12,511 bases of DNA, from positions 1 through 12,511 of the forward strand of contig JAJZRD010000099.1 in NCBI GenBank assembly GCA_021845945.1. The letters run 5' to 3'. A program made the position numbers and the translations under genes. The stretch comes from Chloroflexota bacterium (GTDB taxonomy: Bacteria; Chloroflexota; UBA6077). The notes under the pieces are model-generated. The model ran no database searches. It saw only the letters and a list, made by a program, of their open reading frames with translations, and was not told the DNA's origin. Of this stretch, positions 1-6,035 are shown piece after piece (position 1 is the stretch's first letter; each line of letters starts with the position of its first letter).

Positions 1-2
1 GG

Positions 3-101
3 CCCTTCCAGTACCGCCACGGAGCCAGCCTGAGTCCGAAGCTGCGAGAGGCGATGGAACGGAGGGATGGAGGAGCCCTCCATCATTCGCCCGGGACCTA
101 G
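3..101 (+). CDS. Possible 3' end of an upstream gene (partial)
   Basis: The frame beginning at base 3 is open from the window edge to a TAG at 99-101, giving about 32 residues with start unseen. Most third codon positions are G or C, as in the confident genes here, and the peptide is charged and hydrophilic (it contains SPKLREAMERRD). I do not recognise the family. Frame 2 is also open across this stretch and beyond it, so an open frame alone proves little. If real, this is the last gene before the AOR unit, about 300 bases upstream on the same strand. Kept only as a possibility. Confidence 0.3.
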   Translation, partial: PFQYRHGASLSPKLREAMERRDGGALHHSPGT

Positions 102-195
102 CACGTCGCCGCGGTGATCTCCACGTCGAGGAGTGGAGGCTCCAGCCGACGACCCAGGCGCGCCCAGCTGAGGCCGTTGCTACAACCGAAGCGCC

Positions 196-265
196 TGTAG
201 TAACGACTTTAGTCGTTCGTCCCCGGTGTGTCAGGCAAGGACTAACGGCTGAAGCCGTTACTACA
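196..265. repeat. Inverted pair of REP-like palindromes with GTAG feet (BIME-like)
   Basis: Two 27-base arms, 196-222 and 239-265, are inverted copies of each other with 4 differences, separated by 16 bases. Each arm is a hairpin: AACGACT-TT-AGTCGTT on the left, AACGGCT-GA-AGCCGTT on the right. Each starts, in its own orientation, with GTAG (197-200 on +, 264-261 on -). The stem difference is compensatory, an A:T pair in one arm and a G:C pair in the other. Two REPs facing each other are the classic BIME arrangement. It lies in the gap before the AOR gene. Confidence 0.75.
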
Positions 266-285
266 AAATGAGTGATATCATCACG

Positions 286-294
286 AAGGAGGTG
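286..294 (+). promoter_or_regulatory. Strong Shine-Dalgarno-like sequence without a clear gene
   Basis: AAGGAGGTG is a near-perfect complement to the 16S rRNA 3' end, but no convincing reading frame follows. A GTG at 295 is only 2 bases away and would give a 16-residue peptide ending at a TAA at 343-345. An in-frame ATG at 319 would leave 8 residues. It could serve a short leader peptide for the AOR transcript or be chance. The real AOR start at 400 has its own separate ribosome binding site. Confidence 0.25.
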
Positions 295-385
295 GTGCCA
301 GGACCGTTCCAGTGGCTGATGCCAGTCCCCACAACCGCCGGGTAAGGTTCTCCTTTCTAGGGTTGGAAAGATCGCGTTCGGTGAA

Positions 386-390
386 GGAGG
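386..390 (+). promoter_or_regulatory. Ribosome binding site of the AOR gene
   Basis: GGAGG within AAGGAGG lies 9 bases before the ATG at 400 and fixes the start of the AOR family gene. Confidence 0.8.
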
Positions 391-399
391 CAAGCCAAG

Positions 400-2145
400 A
401 TGGCGAAGTTCCTGCGCGTGAACATGACCAACGGCACGGCGAAGTACGAAGAGGTACCCGAGAAGTACCGGCTGATGGGCGGCCGCTGGTTGACCAGCAT
501 CCTGACGGCCGACGAGGTCCCCCCCACGGCCCACCCCCTTGGGCCCAACAACAAGGTTATCCTCTCCCCGGGCATCATCACGGGCACTTCCGCTCCCACG
601 TCGGCCCGCGTCTCCGTGGGCGGCAAGTCGCCCCTGACGGGCGGCATCAAGGAGGCCAACGCCGGAACCCGCTGGGGCCAGCAGGTGGCCCGGTTGGGGA
701 TCAAGGCGATCATCGTGGAGGGACGGCCCGCCCAGAAGGGGAAGCTGTGGGGTCTCCACGTCACCAAGGAGGGCGCCACCTTCTTCGCCGCCGACGAGTT
801 CGCCGGCAAGGGGCTGTACGAGGTGTACCCCAAGCTGTTCGAGCGATTCGGTAAGAAGGCCGACGTCATGGCCATCGGCTCCGCGGGCGAGTATCTGATG
901 ACCAACGCCGGAGTCTGCTTCAACGACCAGGAGGGCCGCCCCGCTCGCTACGCCGGCAGGGGGGGCCTGGGGGCCGTGCTCGGCTCCAAGGGGCTGAAGT
1001 TCCTCGTCGTGGATGGCTCCGGTGCCCCGGCATCGATCCCCATCGCCAACGAGGCCCTCTTCCAGCAGGGCCGCAAGAAGATGACCGAGGCCCTTCAGTC
1101 CCACGACATCACCAAGCCGAAGGGCGGGCTGAACACCTACGGCACCGCCGTGCTGGTGAACATCATGAACGAGGCCGGCGGCTTCCCCACCCGGAACTTC
1201 TCCTCCGGAAGGTTCGAAGGTGCGGCTTCCATCTCCGGCGAGGCGCTCTTCGAGGGAAACAAGCAGCGGACGGGCAAGGATCTGTACAACCACGCCTGCA
1301 GCCCCGGCTGCATCATCCAGTGCTCCAACGTCTGGCACAACCCCGACGGCACCGAGCAGGTCTCCTGCCAGGAGTACGAGTCGGTCTGGTCCCTGGGGGC
1401 CGACTGCGGCATCGACTCCCTGGACACCACCGGTGAGTTGATCCGGCTGTGCAACGACTACGGCCTGGACACCATCGAGGCCGGTGTGACCCTTGGGGTA
1501 GCCATGGAGGGCGGCTTGGCCCAGTTCGGCGACGGCGGGGCGGCCATCAGGCTGATGCACGAGATCGGCAAGGGGACTCCCCTGGGCCGAATCCTGGGCA
1601 ACGGCGCAGCCTTCACCGGCCGGGCCCTTGGGGTGGTGAGAGTCCCCACGGTGAAGGGACAGTCCATGCCCGCCTACGAGCCTCGGGTCGTCAAGGGGAT
1701 CGGTGTCACCTATGCCACCGGCACCATGGGCGCCGACCACACCCAGGGCTACACGATCGCGCCGGAGATCCTGGGGGTCAGCGGCAAGGTGGATCCCTTC
1801 GCCACCAACAAGGGGGAGCTGTCCCGCAACTTCCAGGCGACCACGGCTTTCATCGACAGCTCGGGCCATTGCCTCTTCATCGCCTTCGCCATCCTCGACA
1901 TCGCCAGCGGCTTCGAGGGGATGGTGGAGGAGTGCGCCGGCGTCCTGGGCACCAACTGGACCGCCGACGACATAGTCAAGATCGGCTTTGACATCGTGAA
2001 GAGGGAGCGGCAGTTCAACCTGGACGCGGGCATGACCAACCTGGACGACCGGATGCCCGAGTTCATGAAGTACGAGCCGCTGCCGCCTCACAACGTCGTA
2101 TGGGACGTGAGCGACGCGGAGCTGGATTCGGTCCACGGGGCCTGA
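400..2145 (+). CDS. Aldehyde ferredoxin oxidoreductase (AOR) family protein, tungsto/molybdopterin enzyme
   Basis: This 581-residue protein has full AOR family length (the archaeal enzymes are about 600). Such enzymes hold tungsten or molybdenum in a bis-pterin cofactor plus one [4Fe-4S] cluster, and oxidise aldehydes or reduce carboxylic acids using ferredoxin. Visible landmarks are the N-terminal domain with GGRWLTSILTADEV at 27-40, the Gly-rich GRGGLGAVLGSKGLK at 186-200, cluster cysteines C300, C304 and C308 (CSPGCIIQC), and C491 in DSSGHC. NDYGLDT (352-358) and DSSGHC (486-491) roughly match the two pterin-contacting DxxGL(C/D) motifs. The first cysteines are spaced CX3CX3C rather than the CX2CX3C of the P. 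furiosus enzyme, so this is probably a divergent subfamily with unknown substrate. There is no signal peptide, so it should be cytoplasmic. No ferredoxin-like subunit gene is adjacent. Two MoaD-like genes follow on the same strand, consistent with cofactor supply. Confidence 0.93.
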   Translation: MAKFLRVNMTNGTAKYEEVPEKYRLMGGRWLTSILTADEVPPTAHPLGPNNKVILSPGIITGTSAPTSARVSVGGKSPLTGGIKEANAGTRWGQQVARLGIKAIIVEGRPAQKGKLWGLHVTKEGATFFAADEFAGKGLYEVYPKLFERFGKKADVMAIGSAGEYLMTNAGVCFNDQEGRPARYAGRGGLGAVLGSKGLKFLVVDGSGAPASIPIANEALFQQGRKKMTEALQSHDITKPKGGLNTYGTAVLVNIMNEAGGFPTRNFSSGRFEGAASISGEALFEGNKQRTGKDLYNHACSPGCIIQCSNVWHNPDGTEQVSCQEYESVWSLGADCGIDSLDTTGELIRLCNDYGLDTIEAGVTLGVAMEGGLAQFGDGGAAIRLMHEIGKGTPLGRILGNGAAFTGRALGVVRVPTVKGQSMPAYEPRVVKGIGVTYATGTMGADHTQGYTIAPEILGVSGKVDPFATNKGELSRNFQATTAFIDSSGHCLFIAFAILDIASGFEGMVEECAGVLGTNWTADDIVKIGFDIVKRERQFNLDAGMTNLDDRMPEFMKYEPLPPHNVVWDVSDAELDSVHGA

Positions 2146-2166
2146 AGCGGGGACCGAGCAGTAGAT

Positions 2167-2208
2167 GTAGGGGTAGGGGTAGGGGCAGACTCCGCGGAGT
2201 CTGCCCCT
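2167..2208 (+). repeat. REP-like element: TAGGGG triplet plus 28-bp perfect palindrome
   Basis: Three tandem TAGGGG units (2168-2185) run into a perfect 28-bp palindrome at 2181-2208, whose halves AGGGGCAGACTCCG and its complement meet without a spacer. The GTAG at 2179-2182 sits at the foot of the hairpin, as in REP elements. It begins about 20 bases after the AOR stop, so the transcript hairpin could also shield the AOR mRNA 3' end or reduce read-through into the MoaD-like genes. No T-run follows, so it is not a canonical intrinsic terminator. Confidence 0.65.
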
Positions 2209-2309
2209 GCGGGCTCACCGGCAGTACGACCAACTCGCCCTCACACCGTGGACCTGCCCTCCGGCACGCCCACGCCTTTCCCCTGGGGTGCGGGGACAGG
2301 TGGTGACCC

Positions 2310-2570
2310 ATGATCGAAGTCTATCTCTACGGCCGGCTGCGGCGGTACGGTCCGGCCGGCGACCCGACAACCGAGTGCGTGCTCTTGGCCGAGGCCGGCG
2401 AGGAGCATCCGACGGTGGGGGATTTGATCGCCTCCCTGGGGATTCCCCCGCTGGAGGTGGCCAGCGTGTTTCGGGACGGCCACTGGATGCGGGAAGGGCT
2501 GGAGGCGTCCCCGGGCGGAGCTCGAAGGCTCGGACTCTTTCCGCCCAACATGAGCCTGCTCTACGTCTGA
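2310..2570 (+). CDS. MoaD/ThiS-like beta-grasp small protein lacking the C-terminal GlyGly
   Basis: The 86-residue product starts with a beta-strand pattern typical of ubiquitin-like MoaD/ThiS proteins (MIEVYLYGRLRRYGP). It continues with the usual TVGDLIASLGIPPLEVASVFRDG segment, read here as a helix plus a strand. Canonical sulfur carriers end in Gly-Gly, which is adenylated and thiocarboxylated. This one ends in LFPPNMSLLYV without it, so it probably does not carry sulfur in the standard way and may be a structural partner or regulator. It starts at ATG 2310 with an AGGTGG about 7 bases upstream. It lies 164 bases after the AOR gene, the gap holding a REP-like palindrome, and is followed closely by a second MoaD-like gene. 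The fold assignment is from pattern only. Confidence 0.75.
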   Translation: MIEVYLYGRLRRYGPAGDPTTECVLLAEAGEEHPTVGDLIASLGIPPLEVASVFRDGHWMREGLEASPGGARRLGLFPPNMSLLYV

Positions 2571-2607
2571 GGTGGTCCTGGTGGCAATCGAGCAGAGGGG
2601 TGGCAGG

Positions 2608-2850
2608 GTGATCGAGGTCAACGTGCGGGTGTACGCGGGGCTCCGCCGACACCTGCCGGGGGTGCCGCTGGGCCAGTCGGTGAAGGTCCGGCTGCAGCCG
2701 GAGGCGACGATCGCCGAGCTGCTGGAGGAGCTTGGCATCCCCCGGGCCGAAACCAAGACCTGCTTCGTCAACGGGATCCAGCGGGAGTTCGGCTACCGGC
2801 TGGGGGAGGGCGACGACTTGGCGGCCTTCCCGCCGGTGGCGGGGGGTTAG
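2608..2850 (+). CDS. MoaD/ThiS family sulfur-carrier protein
   Basis: With the start taken at GTG 2608 this is an 80-residue protein (MIEVNVRVYAGLRRHLPG...) ending in FPPVAGG. The C-terminal Gly-Gly and the preceding hydrophobic-Pro-Pro-Val segment are the hallmark of MoaD-type carriers, whose thiocarboxylated tail donates sulfur to make the pterin dithiolene. TIAELLEELGIP matches the family helix. GTG 2608 is preferred because GAGGGG lies 7 bases upstream and the protein then begins in register with the first MoaD-like protein. GTG 2572 and GTG 2581 are in-frame alternatives adding 12 or 9 residues. Placed just after the GG-less paralog and the AOR gene, it plausibly serves tungsten or molybdenum cofactor assembly. 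No MoaE, MoaA or MoeB gene is in the window. Its stop codon overlaps that of the opposing kinase gene. Confidence 0.85.
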   Translation: MIEVNVRVYAGLRRHLPGVPLGQSVKVRLQPEATIAELLEELGIPRAETKTCFVNGIQREFGYRLGEGDDLAAFPPVAGG

Positions 2851-4088
2851 GTCTCTGATACCACCGGCAGGCTGAAATGGAAGCTGCTCCCCTTCCCCAG
2901 CTCGCTCTCCACCCAGATCCGGCCCTGCTGGGCCTCCACCAACATTCGGGCTATGTAGAGGCCCAGCCCCAGCCCGGCGGTCCTTCGGTTGCCCTCCGCC
3001 CGATAGAAGCGCTCGAAGATGTGGGGCAGGCTCTCCGGGGATATCCCCACGCCCCAATCGGTGACGGACACCACCACCTCGCGCTTCTCCGCCCTGGCCG
3101 CCACCAGCACCTCGGTTTCCGGAGGCGAGTACTTGAGGGCGTTGGTGATCAGGTTCGTCAGCACCCTCTCCACCCGCTCGGCATCGGCCATCACGAGGGA
3201 CAGCCCCTGGCAGGGCACCAATCGGAGACGCGCCTGCTCCTCCAGGGAACCGATCCGGTGGAGCAGGTCGGAAAGCAGATGGCAGACGTCCATCGGCTGC
3301 CGCTGCAGCTCCAGCTGTCCCGCTTCGAGGCGGGCGGACTCCACCAAATCCTGAATCATTCCGTTCATCCGCTTGGCGCTCTTCAGGATGAACTCGGCGC
3401 TCTTGGCCTCCCTTTCCTGGCCGTGGCGAACCAGGTCCCGCTGCAGCATCTGAGTCTGGCCCATCAGCGCCGTTAAGGGGCTCCGAAGGTCGTGGGAGAT
3501 GAGGGAGATGTACTCCTGGAGCTCCTGGGCCCGTTGGCTGGCCTGGGCGGCCACCTCCTCCGTGCTCTTCCGGGCCAGCACGTGATCGGTCACTTCGGTG
3601 ACCAGCATCATGAAGTCCAGGTCGCCGGACTCGCCCGTTGGGATGGGGAGCACGGTCCAGTTCCAGTAGGTGACACCCCGTGCGAAGCCGACGTGCTCGT
3701 GGGCCGCATCCACCAAAGGCCGGCCTGCCGTCGCGACCCTGCCGAAGACCTTGAGGACGCCGCAGGTGGCGGCCTCCGGGATGATCTCGTGGATAGGCAG
3801 ACCGGTGATGTCGACCTGCCGATGAGGCTCGTCCAGGAACTGCCGGAAGGCCTCGTTGGCCAGCTTCACCCGCAGCCCCTGGCCATCCAGTACCGCTATG
3901 GCCGCGGGGGCGTTATCCACCACCGCCCGAAGGAGCCGACGCTGGGTCTCGATCTCCCGGATCAGCCGCTCCTGCTCCAGGCCGGCAAGGACAAGCCGCT
4001 GGTTTGCCTCTCGCAGCTTCTCCAGCAACTGCCCCTGTCTCTCCTCATCCGAGGCTTCCATCCCTGTAGCCGCAACGTTGTCGTTCAT
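2847..4088 (-). CDS. Soluble PAS-domain sensor histidine kinase
   Basis: The 413-residue protein has a charged, probably coiled-coil N-terminus (about 15-55), a PAS sensor domain (about 50-170), a HisKA dimerisation domain and a HATPase_c domain. The phosphoacceptor is H199 in ISLISHDLRSPLTAL. The N box is NLITNALKYSP (N312, N316), the G1 box DWGVGIS (D344, G346, G348), the F box IFERFYRAEG (357-366) and the G2 box GLGLGLYIA (372-380). All catalytic boxes are intact. No membrane segment or signal peptide is seen, so it should sense a cytoplasmic signal. A ligand or cofactor for the PAS domain cannot be read from sequence. The start ATG has GGAGGG about 5 bases upstream. No response regulator is adjacent, so it is an orphan here. 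Its 3' end overlaps the converging MoaD-like gene by 4 bases. Confidence 0.92.
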   Translation of the reverse strand: MNDNVAATGMEASDEERQGQLLEKLREANQRLVLAGLEQERLIREIETQRRLLRAVVDNAPAAIAVLDGQGLRVKLANEAFRQFLDEPHRQVDITGLPIHEIIPEAATCGVLKVFGRVATAGRPLVDAAHEHVGFARGVTYWNWTVLPIPTGESGDLDFMMLVTEVTDHVLARKSTEEVAAQASQRAQELQEYISLISHDLRSPLTALMGQTQMLQRDLVRHGQEREAKSAEFILKSAKRMNGMIQDLVESARLEAGQLELQRQPMDVCHLLSDLLHRIGSLEEQARLRLVPCQGLSLVMADAERVERVLTNLITNALKYSPPETEVLVAARAEKREVVVSVTDWGVGISPESLPHIFERFYRAEGNRRTAGLGLGLYIARMLVEAQQGRIWVESELGKGSSFHFSLPVVSET

Positions 4089-4149
4089 CGATCCCTCCCG
4101 GAGCCCGATCCTTTCGAGTCAGGGGCGGCGCGACTGTCCGGCGTCTACT

Positions 4150-4248
4150 GGTATCGCAACCCAAAAGGGGAGACGATATCATCTTCCATCACTTGGTACC
4201 CTTTGTCTATAAGAAAAAGGTACCGCTTTGGCTGCCACCAGCGATACC
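4150..4248. promoter_or_regulatory. Nested inverted repeats in the AT-rich leader upstream of the kinase gene
   Basis: The gap 4089-4301 between coaE and the kinase gene holds an outer inverted repeat GGTATCGC (4150-4157) / GCGATACC (4241-4248). Inside it is an inner pair of GGTACC palindromes at 4195-4200 and 4219-4224, flanked by CTTT and AAAAA. The stretch between the inner boxes is AT-rich, unlike the rest of the window, and contains TATAGA on the minus strand as a possible -10. I could not find a matching -35. This could be a regulator-bound promoter or a structured leader for the kinase. No known riboswitch class was recognised. Confidence 0.35.
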
Positions 4249-4301
4249 GGGAGAGGGAAAGCCGTGAAGGAGAGTTGGGCGGGCGTTACTTGGCCGGGAG
4301 A

Positions 4302-4922
4302 TCAGGACCCTGAACGGTCCCGACTGACCACGATGCTGCCGAGGTGAGCCCAGGCGGCCTTCACCGTACGGCGGGTCTGCTCCAGGGTGCCGCTATTGTC
4401 GATCACCAGGTCGGCGTGCTTCAGCTTCTCCGCCGCGGGGGGTTGGGCATCCACCCGTAGCTCGGCCTCGGCATGGCTCAGCCCCCGGGCGCGCTTCAGC
4501 CGCTCGACCTGCTGTTCCCGACGGCAGGTGACCACCCACACGGCGTCCACTCGCCGGCTCCACCCCGCCTCGATCAGCTTGATGGCCTCCAGCACCACCA
4601 CAGGCCTCTTGGAGAGGGCGATCCGCTCATCCGCAAGCTTTCGGGCGGCCGGTTGCAGCATCGCCTCCAGGTCGGCCAGAGCCACCCGATCCCGAAAGAC
4701 GATCTCCCCCAGCCGGGCTCGATCGACGGTGCCGTCGGGCCGGAGGATCCCCTGGCCAAACCGCTGGATGATGGATCGCCACCCGGCGCTGCCGGGTTCC
4801 ATCAACTGGTGCACCAGCTGGTCGGCGTCGATCACCTCGGCCCCCAGTTCGGCCAACATGGCCGCCACCGAACTCTTGCCGCAGCCGATATTGCCGGTGA
4901 GTCCGATCAGATAGTGCTTCAT
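4302..4922 (-). CDS. coaE: Dephospho-CoA kinase
   Basis: This 206-residue P-loop kinase catalyses the last step of coenzyme A synthesis, phosphorylating the ribose 3'-hydroxyl of dephospho-CoA with ATP in the cytoplasm. The Walker A motif is GNIGCGKSS at 10-18 with the typical IGLTGNIGCGKS start. The substrate-binding DAD is at 32-35, the lid region RLKRARGLSHAEAELR at 141-156, and a family-typical VIDNSGTLEQT ending at 173-183. Length is normal (E. coli CoaE is about 206). No clear Shine-Dalgarno precedes the ATG, but the family N-terminus MKHYLIGLTG fixes the start. A TATAAT box on the minus strand at 4976-4971 sits at a suitable distance. It is divergent from map. Confidence 0.95.
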   Translation of the reverse strand: MKHYLIGLTGNIGCGKSSVAAMLAELGAEVIDADQLVHQLMEPGSAGWRSIIQRFGQGILRPDGTVDRARLGEIVFRDRVALADLEAMLQPAARKLADERIALSKRPVVVLEAIKLIEAGWSRRVDAVWVVTCRREQQVERLKRARGLSHAEAELRVDAQPPAAEKLKHADLVIDNSGTLEQTRRTVKAAWAHLGSIVVSRDRSGS

Positions 4923-4929
4923 CGATGGC

Positions 4930-4957
4930 CATCAGCTTTCAGCAGTCAGCCGTCGGC
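4930..4957. repeat. Four-unit 7-bp tandem repeat upstream of coaE
   Basis: Four 7-base units with consensus nnTCAGC follow each other exactly: CATCAGC, TTTCAGC, AGTCAGC and the degenerate CGTCGGC. They lie in the coaE leader, between the start codon at 4922 and the minus-strand TATAAT at 4971-4976, where a ribosome binding site would be expected. No function is evident; it may be a microsatellite-like expansion. Confidence 0.55.
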
Positions 4958-4970
4958 GTTCTCGTTTGAG

Positions 4971-4976
4971 ATTATA
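4971..4976 (-). promoter_or_regulatory. Possible -10 box for coaE
   Basis: The minus strand reads TATAAT here, an exact sigma-70 -10 match in an AT-rich pocket, about 50 bases before the coaE start. No convincing -35 was found at 15-18 bases spacing, so the call rests on the -10 alone. Confidence 0.35.
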
Positions 4977-5052
4977 CACCGTGCATCGAAGAGGGATCTC
5001 TCCTATGGAATATGGTAGACTTTAAGGCTGCCTGTCCTGTATTGGGCAGTTC

Positions 5053-5057
5053 GGAGG
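5053..5057 (+). promoter_or_regulatory. Ribosome binding site deciding the map start
   Basis: GGAGG lies 5 bases before GTG 5063. The in-frame ATG at 5012 has no such site, and the ATG at 5078 is 20 bases away, too far. This supports GTG 5063 as the start. Confidence 0.6.
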
Positions 5058-5062
5058 TGTTC

Positions 5063-5851
5063 GTGAATACCCTAAACATGGCTGAAGACGAGGCAATCGT
5101 ATTGCGCTCGCCCAGAGAGATCGAAAAGATGCGCGAGGCGGCGAAGATCGTCGTGCTCACGCTTCAGGAGTTGAAGAAGGCGGTGAAGCCGGGAGTCACC
5201 ACCAAGGAGCTGGACGACCTGGCCGGCAGGATCTTCCGGGAGAACGGTGCGATCTCCGGCTCCCTCAACTACCACGGCTACCCCGGCAACATCTGCGTAT
5301 CGCTGAACGAGCAGGTGGTCCACGGTATCCGCGGCGGCCGGCAGCTGAAGGAGGGCGACGTCGTCAAGCTGGACGTGGCGGCCTCCTACAAGGGCTACTT
5401 CGCCGACTCCACCATGACCTACCCGGTAGGCGAGGTCAAGCCGGAGGTGGCCCGGCTGCTGAAGGTGACCGAGCAGGCGCTGTGGCGAGGGATCGACAAG
5501 GCGAAGGCCGGGAACCGGCTCTCCGACATCTCCCACGCCATTCAGCAGCACGTGGAGAAGAACGGATTCTCCGTGGTGCGGGCCTTCGTGGGCCACGGGG
5601 TCGGCCGCAGCATGCACGAGCCCCCGCAGGTGCCCCACTTCGGGCCGCCCCACCAGGGTCCGCTGCTCCGGCCGGGGATGGTGCTGGCCATCGAACCCCA
5701 GGTCAATATGGGCACGCCCGAGATCTCCGTCCTGGAGGACCACTGGACGGCGGTGACGAAGGATGGCAAGTGGTCCGCCCACTTCGAGCACACCGTCGCC
5801 GTCACCCAGAATGGCCCCGACGTGCTGACCCGCTGGGACCAGCGGGAATAG
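5063..5851 (+). CDS. map: Methionine aminopeptidase, type I
   Basis: The enzyme removes the initiator methionine from nascent proteins. From GTG 5063 it has 262 residues, close to the 264 of the E. coli enzyme. An ATG at 5012 would add 17 residues with no ribosome binding site, and an ATG at 5078 would remove 5. All five dimetal ligands can be placed: D104 (KLDVAA), D115 (FADSTMTY), H178 (VGHGVGRSMHEPPQ), E211 (LAIEPQ) and E242 (HFEHTVAVT). The substrate-contacting H87 is in EQVVHGI. There is no N-terminal zinc-binding or SH3-like extension, so it is the simple bacterial form. It is not in the usual secY-adk-map ribosomal setting, and may be a relocated or second copy. Three REP-like elements follow the stop. 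Confidence 0.95.
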   Translation: MNTLNMAEDEAIVLRSPREIEKMREAAKIVVLTLQELKKAVKPGVTTKELDDLAGRIFRENGAISGSLNYHGYPGNICVSLNEQVVHGIRGGRQLKEGDVVKLDVAASYKGYFADSTMTYPVGEVKPEVARLLKVTEQALWRGIDKAKAGNRLSDISHAIQQHVEKNGFSVVRAFVGHGVGRSMHEPPQVPHFGPPHQGPLLRPGMVLAIEPQVNMGTPEISVLEDHWTAVTKDGKWSAHFEHTVAVTQNGPDVLTRWDQRE

Positions 5852-5855
5852 AGCC

Positions 5856-5882
5856 GTAGGGGCGACCGGCGGTCGCCCCTAC
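5856..5882. repeat. REP-like hairpin, 12-bp perfect stem
   Basis: GTAGGGGCGACC (5856-5867) pairs perfectly with GGTCGCCCCTAC (5871-5882) across a GGC loop. GTAG forms the foot of the hairpin. It begins 4 bases after the map stop codon, so in mRNA it would sit at the 3' end of map and could stabilise it. No T-run follows directly. Confidence 0.7.
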
Positions 5883-5894
5883 CTGGGACCAAGA

Positions 5895-5973
5895 CGTAGG
5901 GCGGGGCCCTGTGCCCCGCCGCCCGGCGAGCGAATGACGCGGTGGGCGGCAGGGCAGAGCGCCCTGCCCTACG
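5895..5973. repeat. Composite REP pair (BIME-like), copy 1 of 2
   Basis: The left half (5895-5923) is a GTAG-footed hairpin, GGCGGGG-CCCTGTG-CCCCGCC. The right half (5946-5973) is an inverted hairpin, GGCAGGGC-AGAGC-GCCCTGCC, closing with CTAC. A related pair occurs at 10719-10793: the left halves differ at 2 of 29 bases, both in the loop, and the right halves keep their stem through a compensatory pair change. The spacer (5924-5945) is not conserved. The right hairpin is followed after a few bases by TTTTT at 5974-5978 and might terminate map transcription. Confidence 0.75.
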
Positions 5974-5988
5974 TTTTTCACTCCGCAG

Positions 5989-6013
5989 TTAGCCGGCTGG
6001 AGCCGGCTCCTAC
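5989..6013. repeat. REP-like palindrome with inverted GTAG foot
   Basis: AGCCGGCT-GG-AGCCGGCT (5991-6008) is a perfect hairpin. Read on the minus strand it is preceded by GTAGG (6013-6009). It is the third palindrome in the 184-base map/permease gap and lies just downstream of the permease stop on the minus strand. Confidence 0.6.
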
Positions 6014-6035
6014 AGCAGTCAGGCTAGCAGCTCTC

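Noticed and set aside
196..265. Reading the repeated palindromes as a CRISPR array
   Set aside because: The two copies are inverted rather than direct, there is no regular series of spacers, and no cas genes are present.
1210..1225. GGTTCGAAGG resembling a tRNA T-loop
   Set aside because: It lies inside the AOR coding region and no cloverleaf arms or acceptor stem surround it.
2215..3057. A 280-codon minus-strand frame across both MoaD-like genes
   Set aside because: Arg/Pro/Gly-rich composition with no recognisable motif, and it overlaps three well-supported genes.
5012..5062. ATG 5012 as the start of map
   Set aside because: The extra 17 residues resemble nothing in the family and no ribosome binding site precedes it. 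TATGGT at 5011-5016 was considered as a -10, but no -35 fits.
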